Source of the DNA: Corynebacterium flavescens
GTDB lineage: Bacteria; Actinomycetota; Actinomycetes; Mycobacteriales; Mycobacteriaceae
Assembly (NCBI RefSeq): GCF_008693105.1
Contig: NZ_VXKK01000037.1
Coordinates: forward strand, 54,210-118,209
Direction of reading: 5' to 3'
Length of the DNA: 64,000 nt
The notes below the pieces were generated by a model. It searched no databases and was not told the origin of the DNA. It saw nothing but the letters and a program-made list of their open reading frames with translations. Shown one piece after another: positions 6,871 through 14,981 of this stretch (position 1 is its first letter; each line of letters begins with the position of its first letter). The translations under genes and the position numbers were made by a program.

Positions 6871-7730
6871 GGCAACTCACCCATCTGGACTACTTCCCCA
6901 TCGATAGCCTGCGAGGCGCTCTGCGGGCCGTATTCCCACGCTTCTAGGGTGTTCTGCACACCGCGCCCCGCATTAGAATTGCGAGCAGGGATGGGATCAT
7001 CTTCCCAGCAGTCCTGATTCAGCCACGTTGCCGGATGCTTAGTGAACTCCGCTTCACGATTCGGGTCATTCCGATATCGGGCCATGCCGTCAATAATTTC
7101 TTCGAGGGGTGCCCGCAGCGCCGCTTTCTCGAATGCTTTACGCGCCGCGCCCTTAGCGGCCTTACGAGGGACGAGATTCCAGAATCGATCGAACGCGTCG
7201 GAGATCGATCGATCTTTAGATTCTTCTTTGGGTTCTACTTTGGGTTCTTCTTTGGGTTTGTAGGAACACGTCTTCACCCCACCCTGTGAAGGCGTGTTCA
7301 CCCCACCACCGGAAGACGTGTTCACCCCATGAGGTGAAGGCGTGTTCACCCCAGTAGGCGTGTTCACGGGTGAAGGCGTGTTCACCCCACTAGTGAAGTT
7401 AGTATCAGACTTAGGTGGCTTTCGCGGCTTCACCATCTCCAGATTCAGCACCCACACAGTAGGGCGCTTCCCCGCAGGGAGGTGCTGCACCCAATACGGA
7501 TCGCCTCGGTAAATCAGCCCGGCTTCCTCCAGCGTGTTAATCGCCTTCTGCACCGTCCTCACAGACACCCCAACATCATCTGCAATGCTGCCGATAGACG
7601 GCCAGCAAACGCCCGTATCATCATTGAAGCGATCCGCGAGGGCGACAAGCACGAGGCGGTTTCGACACTGGGACGCATCCCGCTTTAGTGGCGCCTGGCG
7701 CAGCGCCCACGAGGTAGCAGCGAGGCTCAT
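6864..7730 (-). CDS. Phage replication initiator (HTH plus C-terminal organiser domain)
   Basis: 288 residues. An N-terminal winged helix (residues ~20-95; CWPSIGSIADDVGVSVRTVQ) is followed by a linker built of six GVNTP-type repeats (~110-150). The C-terminal domain has FDRFWNLVPRKAAKGAARKA and TKHPATWLNQDCWEDD, the pattern of phage replisome-organiser proteins. The linker is encoded by iteron-like DNA repeats (7269-7389), so the gene probably contains its own origin, as lambda O does. Its start is coupled to the HNH gene stop; the preceding genes are recombination functions. Confidence 0.8.
   Translation of the reverse strand: MSLAATSWALRQAPLKRDASQCRNRLVLVALADRFNDDTGVCWPSIGSIADDVGVSVRTVQKAINTLEEAGLIYRGDPYWVQHLPAGKRPTVWVLNLEMVKPRKPPKSDTNFTSGVNTPSPVNTPTGVNTPSPHGVNTSSGGGVNTPSQGGVKTCSYKPKEEPKVEPKEESKDRSISDAFDRFWNLVPRKAAKGAARKAFEKAALRAPLEEIIDGMARYRNDPNREAEFTKHPATWLNQDCWEDDPIPARNSNAGRGVQNTLEAWEYGPQSASQAIDGEVVQMGELPW
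7269..7389. repeat. Iterons inside the replication initiator gene
   Basis: Six copies of CGTGTTCACCCCA (two with changes: CGTCTTCACCCCA and CGTGTTCACGGG) begin at 7269, 7293, 7317, 7341, 7359 and 7377, spacing 24, 24, 24, 18 and 18. The regular spacing and location inside an initiator gene suggest a prophage replication origin. Confidence 0.7.
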
Positions 7731-8113
7731 AGCTGCACCTCCCCAGCCGGCTCTAAACCGCCGTCAGCGAGCAAATAGAACCACTCGTCACGGATCATCA
7801 TTGGCACCTGCCCGGGGTCGGGGTGATGCGAGTGCACAATCAGGCCGCGCTCGCGCCCAACGCTCGGATCGACGTGCGTAATGTAATGGTGGCAGGCGTG
7901 GCAAAGGGCGGCACCATTCACCACAAGATCATTGTTCCGCTGCCTCCGCTGCCGGTGGTGCCACTCCTCTGGGCTGCCCGTGCAGCAATCCAGCCCGGCC
8001 TCGCACCTGCCCTGAGAGCGTTGCATAACTGTCGCGTACACCTCCTCGGGCATACGTCCACCTCGCCTCGGGCGCTTCTTCATAGGGGTGCGTTTTATTG
8101 GTGCTCTTTTCAC
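7727..8113 (-). CDS. HNH endonuclease-like protein
   Basis: 128 residues from GTG 8113, which has AAAGGAAA 9 bases upstream; the longer frame reads through the hairpin. A basic N-terminus (KRAPIKRTPMKKRPRRGG) precedes an HNH-type core: C-x4-C, EEWHHRQRRQRNND, then GAALCHACHHYITHVDP. Such proteins beside phage replication genes are Holliday-junction or nicking nucleases, or zinc-finger recombination factors; the exact substrate cannot be read from sequence. Confidence 0.75.
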   Translation of the reverse strand: MKRAPIKRTPMKKRPRRGGRMPEEVYATVMQRSQGRCEAGLDCCTGSPEEWHHRQRRQRNNDLVVNGAALCHACHHYITHVDPSVGRERGLIVHSHHPDPGQVPMMIRDEWFYLLADGGLEPAGEVQL

Positions 8114-8134
8114 CGTGTGGTTTCCTTTCTGCTG

Positions 8135-8152
8135 TGGCGGTTGCAGCCGCCA
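8135..8152 (-). repeat. Start-associated hairpin, TTGCAG loop
   Basis: TGGCGG-TTGCAG-CCGCCA, the second longest perfect stem of the set, followed on the minus strand by AGCAGAAAGGA and the GTG start at 8113. Confidence 0.7.
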
Positions 8153-8268
8153 AAAAATGTTGGAGTATCGGCTCTTGTATGGCCCGGGCCGTAGGGCACA
8201 AAATGCGGGGCGAAGTAGCGCAGGCATAGGGCCTGCTGTCCCACCCCGCCCCGCTGTGGGGAGGTTAA

Positions 8269-9387
8269 TCACGCCGCGTTCGTGGTCACGATCTCCGCAT
8301 CGATAACCTGCTGTACCGTCTCCTTCGCCTGCGATAGGTCGGTACCTAGCAGGCGGTCGAGGGTGGCTACCGCCATTTGCGAGAGCTCACGGTCGCCGGT
8401 GCGTGAGTAGTATTCGAGGGCTTTTCGCAGCTTCGCTTCGTCGCCCGCAGTCTCCGCTGCAAGGAGTCCCTGCGCCTGGTGCGCTACGTACTGCTTGCGC
8501 GCATCCTCGTCCTGCTGGGGTTCCGACTGTTGTGCAGGCCGGGCCTGTGACGTCTGCGCTTGGGGCCGCTCCTGCTGCGCGTGTTGCTGGCCGTCACCCA
8601 TGAGAGACCCGTCCACACGGCCCTCAACCATCGTAGATCCTGGCTGCCCAGCCGCCGCGCCCATAGCGGTCAGCAGCTTCTCGACCGTGAAATCCGGCAG
8701 GGGCTTCTGCTCCCCTGGCTGCACCTGCAAGGCCGGGTTAGTGGTCACAATCTTTGTCAATGTCCAGGTGCGTGGCGCCCGCGCCTCAACAATCGCAGAC
8801 ACACGGAACGGAACCTTCTTCTGCACCTGAATCTTCCACTCCGTATTACGGGAGGGCTTACCGGCCACCATTTCGGTCACCTCGTCCAGGCGGGCTGTGC
8901 AAATAGCTGGGCCGGGGAAGTTCGCAAGCTGCCGCATAATGCCATCAGACACGTTCGCCGCGGCGTTCCACAAGTCCATATCGGGCTTAGGCTCCTCGCC
9001 ATTAAGGCGGCGCTTCTTGCGGGTCAGCCGGTCTTTCATCGCCTGCTCCGCATTGTCTTTGATCAGATCCCAGATCTCGGTGAGTGAGTCCAAAATCAGC
9101 AGATTGTATTTGCCTTCTGCTGCGGGCTGGGCTGATGCCCACTGAATGGCCTCACGGATCTGCTGGAGGGTGCCGTCATGCTCGATGATTTCAAAATCAG
9201 CGCCAGGGATACTGCCGTAGGCGTCTGCCACGCCCTCCCCAATCTCAATGAAGAACGAACGATCCACAGTCTCCAATGTGGTTGCTTCCACTGCCGCCCA
9301 GGTCTTACCACCGCCGGCGATACCGGCGAGGAGGATAACGGGGGACGATTGCACACCGGTTGGTTTACGTGTATTGAAATCGTGCAT
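8269..9387 (-). CDS. RecA-fold ATPase, Sak4-like recombination protein
   Basis: 372 residues. Walker A is GIAGGGKT (residues ~22-29), Walker B is NLLILDSLTEIW (~93-104), and the core continues to ~240. The C-terminal ~130 residues are a Gln/Ala-rich linker and a short helical domain. The pattern matches phage AAA_24/Sak4-type ATPases, which support single-strand annealing recombination with phage SSB. SSB is encoded in the same element. The stop overlaps the start of nothing downstream; the hairpin at 8135-8152 lies in the following 155-base gap. Confidence 0.8.
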   Translation of the reverse strand: MHDFNTRKPTGVQSSPVILLAGIAGGGKTWAAVEATTLETVDRSFFIEIGEGVADAYGSIPGADFEIIEHDGTLQQIREAIQWASAQPAAEGKYNLLILDSLTEIWDLIKDNAEQAMKDRLTRKKRRLNGEEPKPDMDLWNAAANVSDGIMRQLANFPGPAICTARLDEVTEMVAGKPSRNTEWKIQVQKKVPFRVSAIVEARAPRTWTLTKIVTTNPALQVQPGEQKPLPDFTVEKLLTAMGAAAGQPGSTMVEGRVDGSLMGDGQQHAQQERPQAQTSQARPAQQSEPQQDEDARKQYVAHQAQGLLAAETAGDEAKLRKALEYYSRTGDRELSQMAVATLDRLLGTDLSQAKETVQQVIDAEIVTTNAA

Positions 9388-9974
9388 TACTTCGTCTCCT
9401 TACCGTCAGTGATTTCCAGCACTTCGCCAGCGCTTTGTACGAGGGCTTCAATAGCAGCCTTAGCCACCTTCGAGCGGCCCGGCGTGACCCGAATCGACGG
9501 GCTGGAGGATTCCTTAATCTCCCACCCCGCAGGCAGTTCACCAGTTACTTGCCAGTGCTCCAGTACCTTGCCGGAGATCTCGGCCTCGTCCTCGTTCGAG
9601 ATAGAGAAGTCGAGCAAATCGGGGCGATTCTCTGCCAGATAGGTGACGAGTTCGTGCGCTTTCTCCGTGGATGGGTGAGGCAGGAGGTCGATGATCTCCG
9701 CGCCGGCATCCTCGGCCATTCCAAGCAATACAGCCGGGTCGGTGCAAACGGCCTTCTTACCAGGAGCCGTGACAGAAAATGAACCAATCTCCAAGCCCTG
9801 GGCATTCTTCACGGTCTTTTTGTCGCCCGGTGTGAGCTGCTTAGCCAGCTCCTCCTTGAAGGTTTTGTGAATCCCGTTGAGCTTCTTAAGCACGGCGGAT
9901 TGCAGGATCACTTTCTCAAATGGGTCGCGCTCACTAGCGGGCGCGGGGGCGGGGGTGTTAGTCTGAGTATGCAT
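9387..9974 (-). CDS. Hypothetical protein paired with Sak4-like ATPase
   Basis: 195 residues, overlapping the ATPase start by one base. It is charged and mostly helical; a central KNAQGLEIGSFSVTAPGKKA could bind nucleotide or DNA, but no motif is diagnostic. The pairing suggests a shared role in phage recombination. It is the first gene of this arm after the AlpA-type regulator and is preceded by the hairpin at 10017-10030. Confidence 0.6.
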   Translation of the reverse strand: MHTQTNTPAPAPASERDPFEKVILQSAVLKKLNGIHKTFKEELAKQLTPGDKKTVKNAQGLEIGSFSVTAPGKKAVCTDPAVLLGMAEDAGAEIIDLLPHPSTEKAHELVTYLAENRPDLLDFSISNEDEAEISGKVLEHWQVTGELPAGWEIKESSSPSIRVTPGRSKVAKAAIEALVQSAGEVLEITDGKETK

Positions 9975-10016
9975 CGTGTTTAGATTCCTTTCTGCCGATG
10001 CGGCCCCTCGATTTAT

Positions 10017-10030
10017 AGGCTTGCAGGCCT
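10017..10030 (-). repeat. Start-associated hairpin, TTGCAG loop
   Basis: AGGC-TTGCAG-GCCT nested inside an outer CCCCTC/GAGGGG stem (10004-10036), followed on the minus strand by GCAGAAAGGA upstream of the ATG at 9974. Confidence 0.65.
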
Positions 10031-10048
10031 GAGGGGTCTTTTAACGTT

Positions 10049-10249
10049 TTAGGCCGCGGTTTGCAGCTGTTCTATCTCTACGAAGCGGTCAAGATCTTCA
10101 GCCTTGAAGAAAATGCGGCGCCCGATCTGGTAAGTGGGAACATAATTGCCGCGTTCTTCTTGCCTGTAGAGGTAGAAAGTATTTCGGGAGATTCCGCCGA
10201 GGTATGCTCGGGCGTCCTCCTCCGATATGAGGCCCGATGTGTAGACCAT
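10049..10249 (-). CDS. AlpA/excisionase-type DNA-binding protein
   Basis: 66 residues. A MerR-like winged helix (SEEDARAYLGGISRNTFYLY, then YQIGRRIFFKAEDLDRFVE) matches small AlpA/Xis proteins that direct excision and switch early transcription. It faces the divergent XRE repressor across a control region with GTACT repeats, the expected place for a Cox/Xis-like regulator. AGAAAGGA lies 7 bases upstream of the ATG. Confidence 0.8.
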   Translation of the reverse strand: MVYTSGLISEEDARAYLGGISRNTFYLYRQEERGNYVPTYQIGRRIFFKAEDLDRFVEIEQLQTAA

Positions 10250-10270
10250 TCGGGTTTCCTTTCTGCCGAT

Positions 10271-10284
10271 GCCCTTGCAGGGGC
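10271..10284 (-). repeat. Start-associated hairpin, TTGCAG loop
   Basis: GCCC-TTGCAG-GGGC, followed on the minus strand by GCAGAAAGGA and the ATG at 10249. Confidence 0.65.
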
Positions 10285-10285
10285 G

Positions 10286-10358
10286 GTACTATCTTGTACT
10301 GGGTTTCGCTGCTTTGCAGTGCATACCCTGTACTAGACTGTACTAGACCGTACTATGT
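10286..10358. promoter_or_regulatory. GTACT decamer repeats in prophage control region
   Basis: GTACT occurs at 10286, 10296, 10330, 10340 and 10350, always in 10-bp register; the last three are CTGTACTAGA, CTGTACTAGA and CCGTACTATG. They lie between the divergent AlpA and XRE genes. Likely operators or Xis/integrase arm sites. Confidence 0.55.
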
Positions 10359-10405
10359 GTGTCTAGTCGAGGGTAAAGATACATTCCGCTGATAGGCTAA
10401 AAGCC

Positions 10406-10771
10406 ATGACCACCACACAGTGGCGGGCAGGCCAACTCCTTCAGGCCGCCCGCGAACGGCAAGGACTATCCAAAGCCGAAGCGGCCCGACGCTCCGGCCT
10501 CTCCGAGTCGTGGTGGCGACGCCTAGAAACCGGCGTAAACATACGCAACGGGCAGAAAATCCCCGTGAAGGCAACCCCAGAAGCCCTCACCAAAGCCGCC
10601 CACGGGGTAAACCTCGCGGCAATAGAAGTCCTCATCGCCGCAGGAATGCGCGAACCGGCCGCCGACACCCCTGGGCAGCGAGCTGCTGCGCATGATCTCA
10701 TAGACTCAACCCCGGAAGAACGACTACCCGAAGCGGTGGCGTTTCTTCGCGGCCTAAACGCCACCCGTTAG
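10406..10771 (+). CDS. XRE-family repressor (prophage)
   Basis: 121 residues. The N-terminal HTH (residues ~10-65; LLQAARERQGLSKAEAARRS, then ESWWRRLETG) is of Cro/cI type. The C-terminal part is short, with no LexA-like protease domain visible, so it is not an SOS-cleaved repressor of the lambda cI kind. No ribosome site is seen; TAGGCT lies exactly 7 bases before the ATG, which suggests a leaderless transcript. It is the only plus-strand gene of this prophage and its last 18 bases overlap the integrase 3' end. Confidence 0.8.
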   Translation: MTTTQWRAGQLLQAARERQGLSKAEAARRSGLSESWWRRLETGVNIRNGQKIPVKATPEALTKAAHGVNLAAIEVLIAAGMREPAADTPGQRAAAHDLIDSTPEERLPEAVAFLRGLNATR

Positions 10772-12043
10772 AGGAAGTATGGCGCCCAGCTTTTCCATAG
10801 CGGCCCGTGCCATAGTCTGATCCAGGTGAGCGTACCGACGGGTGGAAGCTACATCACTGTGCCCAAGAATCTGCACGATAACCTCCACCGGCACCCCGGC
10901 AGCCAGAAGTAGCGACGCGGTTGTGTGGCGGGTGGAGTGCAGATCCACCGGCTCGTATCCCGCCGACTTCTGTAGCTTCTTCCATTCTCGCGTCACTATC
11001 CGCGGATCGAGTGGCAAACCTGATTCGGAAGCCCACACCAGACTATAAGGGTTAGGCCGGGCTGTATCCCGATGCTGTCGCAGCACCATGAGCAGCGGCC
11101 CGGGTATAGGCGTCATGCGGATAGACGCCGCCGTCTTAGGGCGCACCAGAATGCGGGAAGCCCGCAGTTCCCTAAACTCCTGGCCCGGCTTTACCGCGTG
11201 CTCGCGCCGTGGGCATTGCACCGCGGGCTTCCCCTCCCTGCATCCGCATTTAGGGCCGTGACGCCACGGTATTTGCTGCACCTGCCACGACAAATCAACC
11301 AGCCCGCGCTCTAAATCGAGGCGATCCCACTCCAGTGCGATAAGCTCAGCCCTGCGGAAACCGAGAAGAAGATACGACGCCCACAGCGAAAAAAGCGGAT
11401 CCTTGGCCGCCCTCGAAAACTCGAGAATATGCGCGGCATCCTTCGCTGCTAAAGCTGTGCGTGTGGCAGAACGGGCCTGCGGGCGCTTCACCCGCTTACA
11501 CGGGTTTGAATCCATTTTTCCCCACTCAACCGCGGCATCAAGACAGGTAGATAGTGCAGAACGCACGGCCTGCTGTGTCCTGCCAGACACGCCGGATTTT
11601 TCCACGGCCTGGTCGAGCTCAAGCACCTCCTCAATGCCCAGATCCGCGAGCTTGTATTTTCCTAGGGTCGGAACGATATGCCGACGGTGTGCAGATTGGA
11701 GATTTTGGAGAACGCGAGGACTCACGCCTTTCGGCGCTATTTGCTCCAACCATTGTGCCGACCAGGTCTCCACGGTGATTTTCTCCGGCTGCTTCTGCTT
11801 CGTGAGTAGCCGGCGGTAGAGCTCTAGCTGGCGGCGCTTCACTTCGCTGCGAGTCTTGGCCGAGATGTACTTACGGACGCGTTTGCCGGTGCCGTCGTAG
11901 CCGGTTGTTATTGCTCCGCGCCAGCGCCCGCCGGTTTTGTAGATGGTGCCAAGGGTGATCTCTACGTCGCGCATGGGGGTGGCCTTCTGGGAGTGGTGGG
12001 AATGGCTGTACTTGTGGTTGGCAGCCAGGTTGGCAGCCACCAT
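10754..12043 (-). CDS. Tyrosine integrase (prophage)
   Basis: 429 residues. Catalyses site-specific recombination at tRNA-Gly. An arm-binding N-terminal domain (~30-80) and core-binding domain (~95-185) precede the catalytic domain: Arg in LLLGFRRAELIALEWD, HSTRHTTASLLLAAG, LGHSDVASTRRYAHL with the Tyr nucleophile. A Cys-bearing insertion (GPKCGCREGKPAVQCPRR) lies between the first Arg and the His-x-x-Arg box, as in a number of actinophage integrases. The start is uncertain: ATG 12043 has TATCCT 7 bases upstream (leaderless), while ATG 11974 has AGAAGG. It lies about 100 bp from the att fragment. Confidence 0.9.
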   Translation of the reverse strand: MVAANLAANHKYSHSHHSQKATPMRDVEITLGTIYKTGGRWRGAITTGYDGTGKRVRKYISAKTRSEVKRRQLELYRRLLTKQKQPEKITVETWSAQWLEQIAPKGVSPRVLQNLQSAHRRHIVPTLGKYKLADLGIEEVLELDQAVEKSGVSGRTQQAVRSALSTCLDAAVEWGKMDSNPCKRVKRPQARSATRTALAAKDAAHILEFSRAAKDPLFSLWASYLLLGFRRAELIALEWDRLDLERGLVDLSWQVQQIPWRHGPKCGCREGKPAVQCPRREHAVKPGQEFRELRASRILVRPKTAASIRMTPIPGPLLMVLRQHRDTARPNPYSLVWASESGLPLDPRIVTREWKKLQKSAGYEPVDLHSTRHTTASLLLAAGVPVEVIVQILGHSDVASTRRYAHLDQTMARAAMEKLGAILPLTGGV

Positions 12044-12045
12044 TT

Positions 12046-12128
12046 AGTACAGGATAGTACACCATAGGACATAGTGGCGACGTGCGACTATCTCCCCCCA
12101 GAAGAAAAACACACCCTGTACTGGTACT
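12046..12128. promoter_or_regulatory. GTACT/AGTAC repeats beside int and att
   Basis: AGTAC at 12046 and 12056 (10-bp spacing) and GTACT at 12118 and 12124. The sequence ACCCTGTACT is shared with the control region at 10325-10334. Probably arm-type sites for integrase or Xis; they also overlap the proposed int -10. Confidence 0.5.
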
Positions 12129-12149
12129 TGTATAAAACGGCACCCCAAT

Positions 12150-12193
12150 CTTCCAAGCTGAAGACGCGGGTTCGATTCCCGTCATTCCCTCCA
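12150..12193 (+). other. att site: 3' half of tRNA-Gly(TCC)
   Basis: Begins in the anticodon loop (CTTCCAA, anticodon TCC) and continues through the anticodon 3' stem, T arm (GCGGG-TTCGATT-CCCGT), acceptor 3' strand CATTCCC, discriminator T and CCA. The 5' half is absent and the upstream bases do not pair. This is the chromosome-side att remnant left by integration into the tRNA 3' end; the intact gene should lie beyond the left edge. Confidence 0.8.
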
Positions 12194-12199
12194 TAGAAT

Positions 12200-12240
12200 A
12201 CACCCCATGACCTGCTCTTATAGGACATGGGGTGTTGTTG
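12200..12240 (+). terminator. Rho-independent terminator after tRNA-Gly fragment
   Basis: A 10-bp stem ACACCCCATG (12200-12209)/CATGGGGTGT (12226-12235) is followed by TGTTGTATTTT. It is the likely native terminator of the tRNA-Gly transcript. Confidence 0.7.
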
Positions 12241-12291
12241 TATTTTCCGGTATCAAAAGCGGTGGCAGCCAATTTGGCGCCAACTCAGAAT

Positions 12292-13140
12292 TTAAGGCGC
12301 AACAATTGGCCCGTAAGCGTCAGGGCGACGATCACGATAGAACTGCCAGTCATAACGAGTCTTACGGATCTCGTCCATGTCGACGGTAGCTACGATGAGC
12401 TCCTCGTCTTTGGTGCTTGCTGGCCCAGCAACGTAGTTGCCCTTCGGGTCAACGATGTAAGAGGAACCGTAGAACTCTACTGCTTCGTCACCGAACTCAT
12501 CATCCTCAATACCGACCCGGTTTGGCACTGCAACAAAGTATCCATTTGCCGCAGCTGCTGCTGGCTGCTCAATCTCCCACAGGCGATTGGACAGACCCGG
12601 CTTTGAGGCGTTGGGGTTGAACCCGATTTCGGCTCCCGCCAGCCCCAAGTTCCTCCAGCCTTCGGGGAAGTGCCGGTCATAGCAAATTGTTACGCCAATA
12701 TTGCCCACCTTAGTCTCGAACACTGGCCAGCCAGTGTTGCCAGGGCGGAAGTAGAACTTCTCCCAGAAGCGATCCACGTGCGGAATGTGGTGCTTCCGGT
12801 ACTTTCCCACCAGAGTTCCGTCCGCATCAATGACGACGGCCGTGTTGTAGAGAACTCCGGTGTTCTCTTCTTCATAAATCGGAAGAACAATGACTATGCC
12901 GAGCTCCTTAGCTAGCTTCTGGAACCTCTCAGTCGTCGGTCCTGGAATCGATTCGGCATAGTCGTAATACTTCGTGTCTTGAACAATTCCGAAGTACGGG
13001 CCGTAGAAGAGTTCTTGATAGCAAATTATCTCCGCGCCTTCTTTTGCGGCTTTTCGAGTTAGCTCCTCGTGCTTTTCAATCATGGATTCCTTATCCCCAG
13101 TCCACTTGGTCTGGGTAAGGGCGATTGTCACATTGGACAT
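12292..13140 (-). CDS. Nitrilase-superfamily beta-ureidopropionase
   Basis: 282 residues. Predicted to hydrolyse N-carbamoyl-beta-alanine to beta-alanine, CO2 and ammonia, the last step of reductive pyrimidine breakdown. The nitrilase triad is visible: Glu in CYQELFYGPYF, Lys in GKYRKHHIPHVD, Cys in GVTICYDRHFPEGWR. ATG 13140 has AAGGAG 8 bases upstream; the upstream in-frame TTG does not. It is the last gene of the pyrimidine operon, following a permease. N-carbamoylputrescine amidase is the main alternative by sequence type, but context favours ureidopropionase. A second, unrelated carbamoyl hydrolase is at 19385. Confidence 0.8.
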   Translation of the reverse strand: MSNVTIALTQTKWTGDKESMIEKHEELTRKAAKEGAEIICYQELFYGPYFGIVQDTKYYDYAESIPGPTTERFQKLAKELGIVIVLPIYEEENTGVLYNTAVVIDADGTLVGKYRKHHIPHVDRFWEKFYFRPGNTGWPVFETKVGNIGVTICYDRHFPEGWRNLGLAGAEIGFNPNASKPGLSNRLWEIEQPAAAAANGYFVAVPNRVGIEDDEFGDEAVEFYGSSYIVDPKGNYVAGPASTKDEELIVATVDMDEIRKTRYDWQFYRDRRPDAYGPIVAP

Positions 13141-13262
13141 AGAATTTGCTCCTTGGGGCAAGATAATTGTGTGTTGTCGTGCAGGTTGGGTTTTCTGGTT
13201 TTTAGGGACCGCTCCTTAGCGTGGCGCCAACTCGGATGACGGGCGCAGAACGCCTAGAGCCC

Positions 13263-14834
13263 TTAGGCTGGCACACGGTCACTCACCTCACGAGTTTCTT
13301 CAGCTTCAATCCGGAAAGGAACTGTCACTTCTTGTCCGCGCTTTGCTAGCTTCGTGACATTGAGCAGTAGATAGACCGCGAAGCCGACGCCGAAGCTGAC
13401 GACCCAGTTGTAGTCATAGAGAGTTTTGAAGATAGGTATGAAGCCGTCCACCGGAAATGGACCAGTTTTTGCCCCGTCTACTTCTGGCGAGTACGCACCC
13501 GCCACTGCGAAGAATGCACCAATGACGAAAGCCAAAAGCGCCTTAATATTGAATCCTTGCCTGTACCAATATTTCGATCCGGGAGTAAACAATGCCGGAA
13601 CATCTAGGTTTGCATTCTTTAGCAGCCAATAGTCGACCACCATTACACCACCGATAGCTCCTGTGACGCCCCCGTAGAAGCCGAGCCAAACAAATACGTA
13701 GGATTCAGGGTTCGACAAAAGGCGCCACGGAAACATGCATGTTCCGATGAGCATTACAAGGCAAACCCCTACCCGGAAGTTTATCCACTTGGGGAAGGCA
13801 TTCGTCATGTCTAGAGCCGGACCCGCCATATTTGCAGCCACGTTGGTGGAGAAGTTCGCTAGGACAATGATGAGGGCGCCGATAACAACCACAACGGGAT
13901 TTCCGAGTGTGGCAACGAGTGCATCTGGACTCCACAAGGACGTGGGATCAACTTGGAATACCGCAGCGGCCGTCGAAGTCACCAGGACAGCAATCAAGGA
14001 GAAGGCGAACATCGATAGCGGTAGTCCGATGATCTGTCCCCTTCGCTGAGACTTTTGGTCTTTGGCGAAACGGGTGAAGTCTGGCATGTTCAGCGAAAGC
14101 GTTGCCCAGAAAGCGATATTGGCCATCAGCCCCGGAGGAAACACTCCCAACCAAAAGTCGCGTCCCCACCCCACCTCAGAGGGTTGCTCGACTACAGGGC
14201 CGAGGTCCCCTTTAGAGCGAAAGAGGAGGTATGCCAACAAGATGATTAGGGAAATCGAGATTAGCGGCGCTGATAGTTGCTGCAACCGTTTCACTGCACC
14301 AAATCCCCGGACGATAGCCCATACCTGGGCTACTGCACAGAATACAAAGCAGAACCAAACGGTGACTCGCTGTTCCCCAATGAATCCAAGAGATAAAATC
14401 GGCGCCTCTTTCCACCAAGACCCAAAAAGAACGCCTAATGCCAGATCGAGGGCTAGTGCCGTCAACCAGGTTTGAATTCCCGCCCAACCGCAGCCTACGA
14501 GGGCACGCAAGAGGGCGGGGACATTTGAGCCTCTAATGCCGAAACTCGAGCGAACAAATACGGGAAAGGAGATCCCGTGTTTAGCTCCCGCGTGACTATT
14601 GAGGAGCATGGGAACGAGAATGATTAAGTTCGCGAGAACAATAGTAAATACCGCCTGAAACCAATTCATCCCCATTGCAATTAGTGAAGACGCCAATGTC
14701 CACGTAGCGGCGTTAATCGCCATTCCTACCCACAAAGCCAAGTAGGCCCCGGACCCCCAAGTTCTTGCCAAAGGGGCAACCGGACGTAAGTCGGGATTGA
14801 TTAACTCCCGTGAGACAGCTTGTGATGAAGTCAT
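13263..14834 (-). CDS. NCS1-family nucleobase/hydantoin permease
   Basis: 523 residues with about 12 membrane segments. The NCS1 hallmarks are present: an N-terminal NPDLRPVAPLARTWG, then LWVGMAINAATWTLA, SFGIRGSNVPALLRALVGCG and FWATLSLNMPDFTRFAKDQ. Family members import uracil, allantoin, hydantoins or related compounds with a cation. ATG 14834 is chosen because AAGGAG sits 8 bases upstream. It shares its operon with preTA and hydantoinase, so a pyrimidine or dihydropyrimidine substrate is likely. A second NCS1 permease lies at 17757. Confidence 0.85.
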   Translation of the reverse strand: MTSSQAVSRELINPDLRPVAPLARTWGSGAYLALWVGMAINAATWTLASSLIAMGMNWFQAVFTIVLANLIILVPMLLNSHAGAKHGISFPVFVRSSFGIRGSNVPALLRALVGCGWAGIQTWLTALALDLALGVLFGSWWKEAPILSLGFIGEQRVTVWFCFVFCAVAQVWAIVRGFGAVKRLQQLSAPLISISLIILLAYLLFRSKGDLGPVVEQPSEVGWGRDFWLGVFPPGLMANIAFWATLSLNMPDFTRFAKDQKSQRRGQIIGLPLSMFAFSLIAVLVTSTAAAVFQVDPTSLWSPDALVATLGNPVVVVIGALIIVLANFSTNVAANMAGPALDMTNAFPKWINFRVGVCLVMLIGTCMFPWRLLSNPESYVFVWLGFYGGVTGAIGGVMVVDYWLLKNANLDVPALFTPGSKYWYRQGFNIKALLAFVIGAFFAVAGAYSPEVDGAKTGPFPVDGFIPIFKTLYDYNWVVSFGVGFAVYLLLNVTKLAKRGQEVTVPFRIEAEETREVSDRVPA

Positions 14835-14981
14835 TTTCTTGCTCCTTAAGGAAGGACTCGGCCAAGGTGCCGAGCAAGTAAAGTGAGGTTCAGATTCGTC
14901 CACGATCCAACTCAGTGTTCGCGGTGCTGCCTGTGGTGAGGCTCCAATAAGCGTTTTCTTCGAAGTTCTGAGAGACTGCGG

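Noticed and set aside
7269..7389. Possible CRISPR array
   Set aside because: The repeats are 13 bases, lie in frame inside a coding gene with no spacers of regular 30-base size, and no cas gene is near.
12123..12193. Complete tRNA-Gly gene
   Set aside because: The 5' half does not pair with the acceptor or anticodon stem; only the 3' half is present.
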